NCBI GenBank assembly: GCA_947491315.1
Contig: CANLII010000005.1
Coordinates: 1-34,551 of the forward strand
Source of the DNA: Ignavibacteria bacterium
Lineage (GTDB): Bacteria; Bacteroidota; Ignavibacteria; Kapaibacteriales; UBA961
Direction: 5' to 3'
Length of the DNA stretch: 34,551 nucleotides
Part shown: positions 16,206 through 24,800 of the stretch, one piece after another
Layout of the letters: each line of letters opens with the position of its first letter
Position numbering within the stretch: position 1 is the first letter of the stretch
Translations under genes and position numbers: made by a program
The notes under the pieces: generated by a model
Told to the model about the DNA's origin: nothing
Seen by the model: the letters and a program-made list of their open reading frames with translations, nothing else
Databases searched by the model: none

Positions 16206-18485
16206 TCATGAATTATCGGGCTGTAATTTGGCATACTTGAGTAGGAGTTGTTTTTTTCCTATACCTTGAAATATAACGATTGCCTCTCTTTTTTCGCCAT
16301 TACCCGAGACTGAGTATACGGTGCCTTTGCCGAATTTTCCATGAATAACTTTCATTCCTGCTCTTATTTCCAATTCATCAGGTTCTATCTGAGAAAAAGA
16401 ATCTCCATGATGTGAAATATCATCAAAGAATGGAGAGGGCTTAGTTTTTTGTACTCTCAAAGTATTCGTAGCAGGGTTTTTTGAAGTACTCTCAGTATTA
16501 CGATTGCTTCTGTTGGGAATATGGGAATCTACATATTCGATTGTATCCGGATGAATTTCTTTCAGAAACATTGAGGGTTGAGAGTAATGTAACTCACCAA
16601 AGCGATATCGTTTTTGTGCATAGGAAAGATAGAGTCTCTTTTCAGCACGGGTGATTCCCACATAAAACAATCTTCTTTCTTCTTCTTGTTCATCGGGATC
16701 ATGTTCGGCTCTACCCATGGGAAATAGACCCTGTTCCAAACCTGTTATGAAAACCACGGGAAACTCGAGTCCCTTGGCGGCATGCATGGTCATCATTGCA
16801 ATGCGTTCTTGACCCATATCGGTTTCATCAATATCGGACATTAATGCCACTGTTTGCAGATATTCTTCAATGGTGAGCGCTTGATCTTTTTCAAATTCTT
16901 CTTCGATATTGGAGAGCATGCGCTGAACATTGTTCCATCTATCAAGAGACTCTTCAGTGTCCTCATCTTTAAGCATACGAAGCAAGCCGGTTGCTTCGAT
17001 ATACTCTTTAGCCAATTCCTGGGGAGGCAATGTAGATTTCAGTTCTTTGAAACGATGAATCATGGTCGTGAAATCGAATGATGCTTGCACTGCTCTTTTT
17101 TGCAGGTCGGACATTGTGTTTGCTTGTTCGAATGCTGAAAAGAGTGGAATGGAATGAGTGTTTGCAAAGTCATTCAGTTTTTTGAGTGTTGAAGGACCAA
17201 TTCCTCTTGCAGGTTCATTGATGATGCGTGTCAAACTTTCTGAATCACTTGGATTGCACAGAAGTCTAAGATATGCAATGGTGTCTTTGACTTCTTTTCT
17301 TTTATAAAAAGAAACGCCACCGATGATGATGTAACCAATACGAGATGAGCGTAAAGCATCTTCAAGAGATAGGGATTGTGCATTTGTACGATAGAGAATA
17401 GCGATATGTTTGGCTGATACTCCATTCTGCGATATTTCATGTTTGATCATGCTTCTGATTGCATCAGCTTCTTCGCGATCATCTCTTGTTTCAATCACTT
17501 TTATGAGGTCGCCTTGTGGGTTTTCCGTCCACAATGTTTTTGTGAGTTGTTTGCGATTTTTGGAAATGATTGAATCGGCTGCAGTAAGAATTACTTTTGT
17601 GGAACGATAATTTTGTTCCAACTTCACAATTGTTGCATCAGGATAATCTTTTTGAAAATCGAGAATATTTCTGATGTCAGCACCCCTCCAACGATAGATG
17701 CTCTGAGCATCATCGCCAACAACACAGATATTGCGATGTCCTCCCGCAAGAAGATTCACGGCTATATATTGTGCGCGGTTGGTGTCTTGATATTCATCCA
17801 CCATGATTAATGAAAATCGTTGTTGATATTTCGATTTGATTTCAGGAGATAATTTCAAGAGTCGGATGATATTGAGAAGTATATCATCAAAGTCCATGGC
17901 ATTATTCACACGCAATCTTTTTTCATATTCTTTGTATACTAATGCTGTTTGTTTTTCATTGATGTCTTGCGATGAAGCTTCATACTCTTGCCAAGAAACC
18001 ATTACATTTTTGGCTTGCGAAATTCTTCCTTTGATACTTTGAGGAGTGAATTGTTGTGCAGATATTCCGGCATCTCTCATGATTGAGCGAATCATGCTGA
18101 GTGAGTCATCTGTATCATAGATGGAAAATGCAGAGGTATATCCCAATTGCTCTGCTTCGAATCGCAAGATGCGAGCAAAAATAGAATGAAATGTTCCGGC
18201 CCAAATGCTCTTTGCTTGTGCTTCACCTACAAGTTTTGAAATTCGGGATTTCATCTCCTCGGCAGATTTATTGGTGAATGTGAGTGCCAAGATGGATGAA
18301 GATTGAATGCCCTGCGACAATGCATAAGCGATCCGGTATGTGAGCGTTTTTGTTTTACCGCTTCCGGCACCTGCAATGATGAGTAATGGACCGCTGATAT
18401 TCATTGCGGCTTTTTTTTGTTCGGGATTTAACTCATCAAGAAATGACAAAGACTGTTCGGTATGTGGCTGAGGAATCAATTTCAT
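16206..18485 (-). CDS. UvrD/PcrA-type ATP-dependent DNA helicase (superfamily 1A)
   Basis: This 759-residue 3'-5' helicase has the full SF1A motif set: the Q-motif region LNPEQKKAA (19-27), Walker A AGAGSGKT (38-45), motif Ia TFTNKSAEEM (69-78), Walker B VDEYQDTN (229-236), motif III GDDAQSIYRWRGAD (257-270), motif IV QNYRST, and motif V/VI with MTMHAAKGLEFP and FYVGITRAEKRLYLSYA. The C-terminus (about 705-759, KVIHGKFGKGTVYSVSG) resembles the PcrA/UvrD Tudor-like domain that contacts RNA polymerase. Roles in nucleotide excision repair, replication restart or transcription-coupled repair are likely. PcrA and UvrD cannot be separated here, so no symbol is given. No consensus promoter was found in the 126 nt upstream. 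Confidence 0.94.
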   Translation of the reverse strand: MKLIPQPHTEQSLSFLDELNPEQKKAAMNISGPLLIIAGAGSGKTKTLTYRIAYALSQGIQSSSILALTFTNKSAEEMKSRISKLVGEAQAKSIWAGTFHSIFARILRFEAEQLGYTSAFSIYDTDDSLSMIRSIMRDAGISAQQFTPQSIKGRISQAKNVMVSWQEYEASSQDINEKQTALVYKEYEKRLRVNNAMDFDDILLNIIRLLKLSPEIKSKYQQRFSLIMVDEYQDTNRAQYIAVNLLAGGHRNICVVGDDAQSIYRWRGADIRNILDFQKDYPDATIVKLEQNYRSTKVILTAADSIISKNRKQLTKTLWTENPQGDLIKVIETRDDREEADAIRSMIKHEISQNGVSAKHIAILYRTNAQSLSLEDALRSSRIGYIIIGGVSFYKRKEVKDTIAYLRLLCNPSDSESLTRIINEPARGIGPSTLKKLNDFANTHSIPLFSAFEQANTMSDLQKRAVQASFDFTTMIHRFKELKSTLPPQELAKEYIEATGLLRMLKDEDTEESLDRWNNVQRMLSNIEEEFEKDQALTIEEYLQTVALMSDIDETDMGQERIAMMTMHAAKGLEFPVVFITGLEQGLFPMGRAEHDPDEQEEERRLFYVGITRAEKRLYLSYAQKRYRFGELHYSQPSMFLKEIHPDTIEYVDSHIPNRSNRNTESTSKNPATNTLRVQKTKPSPFFDDISHHGDSFSQIEPDELEIRAGMKVIHGKFGKGTVYSVSGNGEKREAIVIFQGIGKKQLLLKYAKLQPDNS

Positions 18486-18559
18486 GTTAAAGAACTGAAA
18501 AAGTGTTGTGGAAAAGTAATTAGCCCTGATGCAATCTACGGAATTGATGCTGAGTGGAA

Positions 18560-18589
18560 ATAAAAAAGGCGACTCAGTAGAATCGCCTT
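18560..18589 (-). terminator. Terminator of the TonB-dependent receptor gene
   Basis: AAGGCGA and TCGCCTT form a 7-bp stem with a 10-nt loop (18566-18589), followed on the minus strand by TTTTTATTT. It lies 23 nt after the receptor stop. Confidence 0.85.
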
Positions 18590-18611
18590 ATTGATCAATA
18601 TGTTTTTTGCA

Positions 18612-20945
18612 TTAGAATTCAACATTGATTCCGAGACTTGGGATGACTCCTGCTCCGGCGAAGTTTACTACTCCTTGTCCTAGTCTTTGATCGAATCGAT
18701 AATTGTTTGCATTCTTGCGATTGTAAATATTTTGAATATCGATATATGTAATCAATAAAAATCCTTCGAAATTCCAGCGTCTGTCAATTCGCAAGTCCAT
18801 TGTATGGAATGATGGAAGACGCTCTCCTGCATTGAATTGCAGAAAATTCAATTGACCATAAAATGGCTCATTGGGATCTTCCACGAATGGCGTAGTTGGC
18901 GCACCTGTGGAAAAACGGAATTTTGTGCTGATTTCCCAATTTTCATTGAAGCGATATCCTGCGGCGATATTGAAGATGATGCGTGCATCAAATGCGCCTG
19001 GTCTGTCAATGCCGTCTAATCCTGAAAATCTTGATTCATTGATGGTTAAACTTATGAGACCATAGAGTGGGATTTCACCCATTTTCTTTTGTATGAACAA
19101 TTCGATGCCTCGTGCATAACCAGTGGATGAACTAATAAGTGGTTCAAGTCCGAATGGAATGTCATTTTGTACATCATCGAATCCTGAAGGGGCGAGCACA
19201 GCTTGAGGGCGGAATAATCTTGCGGCATAATTGCCATACCATTTATAATATCCTTCCACTTGAAATTTAAGATCTGATGCGAGTTGCAATTCATAACCGA
19301 GCACGATTTGATCTGCCCTTATTGCTTTTAATTGTTGTTGATTCGATGGGTCACCCATCAGCCAAATGAATGATGGTGATTGATAATATCGTCCTGCGCT
19401 CAGATTGAGAGTCGATACCTGATTGAGTGCATAAGATATTGTGAGACGAGGTGATAAATAGGTGGTTTCTTGGAGGAAATCATAATAATCTAATCTTGCG
19501 CCGAAAGTTGCTTTCCATGCATCCGAAGTTACAACAAGCGTAGCATGTGTTGCATTGCGAAAGGCTGTGAAAGAACTATCTACATCCAGTTCAATCGGCG
19601 TGCCTGCTTGATTTCTTCTGAACCGTGCATCAAGAAACAGATCATAATCGAGAAGAGATGCATATTTGACGATATTACCGACAATGATTTCAGTACCGGG
19701 TGATAATTGCAGGAAGAGATCAGTGCGGAGTGAATTTTCACCTTCAACGGATGTATTGTTGAATAGTGTCATGAGATTGGAATCTCTTTGTGCAGTATTG
19801 AAAGCTGAATATGTTCTTCCGAGTGTGACGAGAGCATAACCGTTTATGTCGGAACCTGTTATCAAGTGTTTCCAGGTCAAACCGGAGAAATATTGATTTT
19901 GAGTCGGAGAATTTATACGCGAATTGGAATACCGATCTTCCTCATCTTCATTATTGAAAGTAATTTTGTCCAAAGCACCGATAGTAAGAAATGAAAGTGA
20001 GTTTTTGTCATCGAGTCGGTACGAAATTTTTGTTTGAAAGTCCCAATAATCAGGAATAAAGCTAAAACCCAATGCTTTAAATAAAATATCTAAATAGGAT
20101 CTTCTTGCGCTCACGAAATAGGATCCTTTATCTGAGATGGGTCCTTCAGCAATTACTCCAAAGCCGGTTGCTGAGAAATTGATTTCTCCACCAAAGCGTT
20201 CTTCATTTCCTTCGCGAAGGGAGATATTGGTGAGTGAAGAGACGCGGTCCCCGAACCGAGATGAGAAACCACCCGCGCTGAAACTCACTTCACGAACAAA
20301 ATCAATATTGATGAGAGAGAGTGGACCCCCTGTTGAGCCTTGAGATCCAAAATGATTGATATTGGGCACTTCTATGTTGTCCACCACAAAGAGATTCTCA
20401 AATGGAGCGCCACCGCGCACAATTAAGTCATTTCTACCGGCGCTGGTGACATTCACTCCCGGTAAGAGTGCTACTGCTCTGATAACATCTTCTTGTACAC
20501 CCGGAGCACGGCGAATATCTTCGGAATTCAATAACTGAGTGCTTGTGATCGTTTCAGGACTTCTTTGAAAATAGCTGGCTTCCACTTCAGTTGCTTCTAA
20601 TTGTACAGCCTTTTCACTGAGAAGAATTGTAACTGTGGCAGGTTTTCCTGAACTAATGGCGATATCTGATAATGTTCTTTGTTCAAAGCCAATGGCGGTT
20701 GCTTTAATGCTGATAATGCCAACGGGTATTGATCGTATTGTAAATTTTCCTTGAGCATTGCTTCTTGAACCGATTTTGGTGCCATTTACCACAATGGAAG
20801 CACCATTAATTGGAGCTTGTGTGGAAGTATTTATAATCGTACCGGTTAAGACGCCCTTTATGCTTGTAGTATCCTGGGAATAGGATATAAAAGGACTGAT
20901 ACTAAGGATTATTAAGAAAATGAAAATTGAAGGTGCTTGTAACAT
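18612..20945 (-). CDS. TonB-dependent outer-membrane receptor with CarboxypepD-like N-terminal domain
   Basis: This 777-residue outer-membrane protein has a signal peptide (about 1-23, ending ISYSQ) and a carboxypeptidase regulatory-like beta-sandwich (about 31-112, GVLTGTIINTSTQAPINGASI). The plug domain (about 125-235) includes ALLPGVNVTSAGRNDLIVRG and the VVDNIEVPNINHF segment. A long 22-strand-type barrel follows and ends in the aromatic residue of NVEF, as outer-membrane proteins usually do. The substrate is unknown; no SusD-like lipoprotein gene follows, so polysaccharide uptake is not specifically supported. The start at 20945 directly precedes the signal peptide; the open frame extends 85 codons further but the extension does not look like coding sequence. 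It is divergent from purN. Confidence 0.9.
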   Translation of the reverse strand: MLQAPSIFIFLIILSISPFISYSQDTTSIKGVLTGTIINTSTQAPINGASIVVNGTKIGSRSNAQGKFTIRSIPVGIISIKATAIGFEQRTLSDIAISSGKPATVTILLSEKAVQLEATEVEASYFQRSPETITSTQLLNSEDIRRAPGVQEDVIRAVALLPGVNVTSAGRNDLIVRGGAPFENLFVVDNIEVPNINHFGSQGSTGGPLSLINIDFVREVSFSAGGFSSRFGDRVSSLTNISLREGNEERFGGEINFSATGFGVIAEGPISDKGSYFVSARRSYLDILFKALGFSFIPDYWDFQTKISYRLDDKNSLSFLTIGALDKITFNNEDEEDRYSNSRINSPTQNQYFSGLTWKHLITGSDINGYALVTLGRTYSAFNTAQRDSNLMTLFNNTSVEGENSLRTDLFLQLSPGTEIIVGNIVKYASLLDYDLFLDARFRRNQAGTPIELDVDSSFTAFRNATHATLVVTSDAWKATFGARLDYYDFLQETTYLSPRLTISYALNQVSTLNLSAGRYYQSPSFIWLMGDPSNQQQLKAIRADQIVLGYELQLASDLKFQVEGYYKWYGNYAARLFRPQAVLAPSGFDDVQNDIPFGLEPLISSSTGYARGIELFIQKKMGEIPLYGLISLTINESRFSGLDGIDRPGAFDARIIFNIAAGYRFNENWEISTKFRFSTGAPTTPFVEDPNEPFYGQLNFLQFNAGERLPSFHTMDLRIDRRWNFEGFLLITYIDIQNIYNRKNANNYRFDQRLGQGVVNFAGAGVIPSLGINVEF

Positions 20946-21045
20946 GTGATGAGGTATAAATGAATGAATGATTGCTTTGAAACATATAATGAACAAGTCA
21001 GAGTTCCTTTTTTTGAAGTAATTATCCACAAATCGATACCAACAG

Positions 21046-21076
21046 ATGTATAATAGGGCCTGAGACAGTATTTTTG
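21046..21076 (+). promoter_or_regulatory. Candidate promoter for purN
   Basis: TATTTTTG at 21069-21076 matches the -7 box. At 20-nt spacing upstream the -33 position reads ATG instead of TTG, so one base is off. It lies in the 185-nt gap between the divergent receptor gene and purN. I found no comparable promoter for the receptor in that gap. Confidence 0.4.
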
Positions 21077-21130
21077 TTTTAATAGATTGGAATATCATCA
21101 AATTCTCAATGACAGCTTTCCGTATATATA

Positions 21131-21727
21131 ATGTTGCAAGTTCAAAAACAAATTTCTGTCGCAATTTTTGCTTCCGGAACTGGAAGTAATGCAGAAGCAT
21201 TGATACGGCTTTCCCGGCTTAATACCTCTTATTATAAAGTTGTTATGGTATTGACAAACAAAGAGCAAGCAGGTATTTATGAGGTGGCGAATAGAATGCA
21301 TATTCCAATTGAGTATCTAACTGATCCAAAAGATTCATCAAGAATGGGTGAGTTATTACAAAAGAATAATGTACAAGTCATTGCATTGGCGGGATATCTA
21401 CGCTTATTGCCGGCTGATATAGTGCGTCATTTTGATGGTCGCATCATTAATATACATCCTTCGCTATTGCCGGAGTACGGAGGTCGTGGCATGTATGGAG
21501 ATACTATTCACATGGCTATTTACAATGATAAAAAGCCATATACTGGCATAACCGTGCATTATGTAGATGAATATTTTGATACCGGCTCAGGTCTTTGTCA
21601 GAGCAAAATTTCAATAAACGAATGTGATACAGTCGAAAAAATAGCAGAAAAGGTAAAAAAAGTCGAACATGAAGTTTATCCTTTGATGCTCAATCAGCTG
21701 TGTAAAATAATTTATTCACAGCAATAA
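21131..21727 (+). CDS. purN: Phosphoribosylglycinamide formyltransferase
   Basis: PurN transfers the formyl group of 10-formyltetrahydrofolate to GAR, the third step of purine synthesis. The 198 residues are the usual size. Visible elements are the GAR phosphate-binding loop FASGTGSNAEAL (13-24) and the catalytic N107 and H109 in IINIHPSLLPEYGGRGMYG. The catalytic D150 lies in HYVDEYFDTGSGLCQ, which replaces the commoner D-GP-I motif with D-GS-L. All essential residues are present. No ribosome site is evident. It is followed after about 150 nt by the large T9SS substrate gene and preceded by the divergent receptor gene; no other purine gene is near. Confidence 0.95.
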   Translation: MLQVQKQISVAIFASGTGSNAEALIRLSRLNTSYYKVVMVLTNKEQAGIYEVANRMHIPIEYLTDPKDSSRMGELLQKNNVQVIALAGYLRLLPADIVRHFDGRIINIHPSLLPEYGGRGMYGDTIHMAIYNDKKPYTGITVHYVDEYFDTGSGLCQSKISINECDTVEKIAEKVKKVEHEVYPLMLNQLCKIIYSQQ

Positions 21728-21770
21728 ATTTCTCTTGGTGATTTCAATCTTTCTTGTCAATTTACAAACG

Positions 21771-21793
21771 ATTATGTGTTTACAAAACATAAT
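21771..21793. promoter_or_regulatory. Inverted repeat upstream of the large secreted protein gene
   Basis: ATTATGT and ACATAAT form perfect 7-bp arms around a 9-nt centre, about 85 nt before the start codon. TTTACAAA occurs twice here (21761-21768 and 21779-21786). It could be an operator or an mRNA hairpin. There is no clear consensus promoter; CACTTTTG at 21856-21863 is the nearest -7-like box. Confidence 0.3.
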
Positions 21794-21878
21794 CTGCAGC
21801 TTTGTTAATGACACTAAAGCGAATATTTCTTGTATAAATAATTGTAATTATGTATCACTTTTGCATAGGGTTCTTCAT

Positions 21879-24800
21879 ATGAAGAAACGAGTCCTTATTG
21901 CACTTCTGGCATTTTTTACGGCGAGTATTGCCGCATATGCTGGTGGTAAGGAAGATGGAACCCTGAGAAAGAGTCGCTTCAATGCTACTTTTCCTCAGCC
22001 GTTCACTAATTTTCCGGCACTCAATAATGCAAATAACAGTCGCCCGAATAATTCGGTGCATTCTGTTTCCACCGGATATTATATCGTTGATTCTGACGAT
22101 GATGCCGGTGATTTTTGGCGTCCTAATTTGGATCGTGCTTTCTTAAATAGATTGAACGATACAGAGCCTTCAGAAATTATCAAATGGAAGCAAATCTCAA
22201 CAGGTCCGCTTCAATCCTTTGATGGTACTGAGGGTCGTCCATTTTTCCGTAATCCCGGAAACACAACTGATTCTACCGACAATGCCTTTGCGGGTCCGAT
22301 TAAAATTGGATTCCCATTCTTTTTGAATGGCGTTCGTTATGATAGTTTCTATGTGTCTACGAATGGATTGGTTTCATTGTCAAGCCCTCGTTATGAGTAC
22401 AATAGTAATGGTGTAAGAACCGGATACAATTTGTACCGTGATGATGTGTTTGCTCGTCCTGTATCTGGTAATCCAGTTACAGATGTTGTAGCAGATGATT
22501 ATGGTTATAATTTTGCAGTTGGGAATAATCCTGGATCTGCAACTGCGGGCATCCGTAATACAGGAACAGGTTCATTGGCTTCATTGGCAGGTGATATTGC
22601 TAATGCACCAATCATCGCTCCTGCCTATGGCAATTTACAATTGTCACAGAATCCTGATTTTCTTGAAGAGACTCGTGGCCAAGTGTGGTATAAGCGTGCT
22701 GATAATCCTGATGGAACCCGCCGCTTAATCATATATTTCCAAAATGTGGCACCAATTGGTGGTTGGAATAATGGTATTGCAGGTACTACTACATTCAACA
22801 AAGACGATCAAAGAATTCTTGCGAATTTCCAAGTTACACTTGATCAGTCAGATTCATCAGTATATATGTATTATGAGCGTTTGGAAGGTTCTGTTGTTGT
22901 TTCCGGTGTATCCGTTTCAGCAGCCGCATTTTTCCGTATGAATACTACTATTGGTGTGAATGGAACGACAAGGAATTATAATTACAAATTCCCGAATTGC
23001 CAATCAAACTTAACACAGACAGAATTCCAAACAGCTCCTCGTCAGCACACTCAATACCTTTCAAGAGGTAATTATAGTGGTTCTGATGTTTCTGGCCAAT
23101 TGTCTGGTCCTGCCGGTCATGGTTCCAATACACCGGCTAATGGTTTGGCAATTCGTTTCAAGCAATGGCGTAATGTTGTTCGTGTTGTTCCTGAGCAAAT
23201 TCGTTATTTCGGTCGCGAATTGTCATCTACAGCGAATCTTGATGCATATACACGCGAGATTTCAACACCTGAGCCAGAATTGTTTGCAGGTCATCCACAA
23301 CTCGGTGCGATTCGTCCATCGGCTGTGTTCCAGAATATGACCAATGATATTCAAGGTCCTGGTGTAAGTTTGCCACCTCGTCCAACAGGTGTTAATTACA
23401 CAAATCAAGATCTTAACTTCCGCGTTCGTATGCGTATTATCAATCAAGCTTCAAACCAAACAGCATACTCTCGTTCAGTTCCTATAGGTGTTGGTTGTTT
23501 GACAGGAAATTGTCCTCCTGATATCGATGCGAAAGTGCAGTATGGTTGGTTGTCCGGTGGTTCAGCAACCGGAAGCTTCCAAGGAGCAGGCGTTGCCGGA
23601 ACAGGTATTCCTGCATTCCCGGGTCAAGGCGCATGTCCACTTGGCGGTATTCCACCATATGGTATTGTTCGCGTTCAATTCCCACCATTTGAGCCAAATG
23701 AACTTCTTGACTTCCAAGTTGGACGTTTGAGATTGTTTGTGTTCTCAGAAGGTGTTGACTCAATCTATAGAACACTTGGTGATGAATGGCCATTTGATGA
23801 CACTGTATCACGCAATGTCTTTGTTATGCGCCGTTTATCCTTCTTGAATAGTGATGGTTTCTCAGATGATGCGAATGAGTATCATGTGATTAATGGTACG
23901 CCAATGCCTTCAGTATTGAAGTGGGTGAATTATGAAGCAGAAATATCCAATGGTGATGAAGAAACATATAATCCACCACCACCAAGATGGGCAGTGGGTG
24001 ATGTTCCAGGTTCACTTGTTACTGCAAAGAACCGCTCAACATTTAAAACAGCTTCTCCGGTTATCAAATTGAATCGTGTTACACTTGGCGGTGATGATCC
24101 ATCACCAAGCCCTGGTGGTGACGAGATTCGTTCATTCCCGATTGATATTCGTCACTTGCCTAATCGCAAGACACAAGGTTCAATCTTGACAATCTCATAT
24201 CAGAGAACAGGTAATAAAGGTGACTTCGGTCGTGGTTGGGCAGATGCTACAATCGTTGGACCAGAGCCACGAGTTATTTTCAATGGTCAATTGGGCACAA
24301 TTGCAGGTGGTGTTACAGCTGATGAATTGCGTCTTGAATATGCTCGTCCATCAACAAATGGTATTGAAAATATTGCTCGTCAATTCAACAGTGCTGCAAC
24401 AGATATCGCATGGAGTGTTCACAAACGCCGTGGTGGTGGTGCTGCAGTAACTGATAACTATGTTTATTCAGTATTTGGAGCGGGTGGCTATCGTTTGGGT
24501 TATTTGCCAGAGGATAAAGACTCAGCTGTGACACTAGCACAAGGTTTGCGTGCTGATATTTATGATGATGGAAAGGATGTTGAATTCAATAAGATTTTCT
24601 TCCGTATTCCTGATTCATTGATCTTTGCTCCAAATGAAGCAGCGAAAGACTTCCGTTTCAGATTGCGTGTATCTGCAGCTAGAAATACTGCTCCTCCACA
24701 ACCACAAGATGATGATGATGATTTTTATGTAGACAATATCAAATTGATCTACACAAACGAATCTCCAGATATTGAAATGTCACTTGTTCAGGTTTTGTGG

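Noticed and set aside
20946-21200. 85-codon upstream extension of the TonB-dependent receptor
   Set aside because: It would put the signal peptide in the interior and overlaps the start of purN; the start at 20945 gives a normal receptor.
21735-21878. 48-codon upstream extension of the large T9SS protein
   Set aside because: It would bury the signal peptide MKKRVLIALLAFF and has the composition of a non-coding leader.
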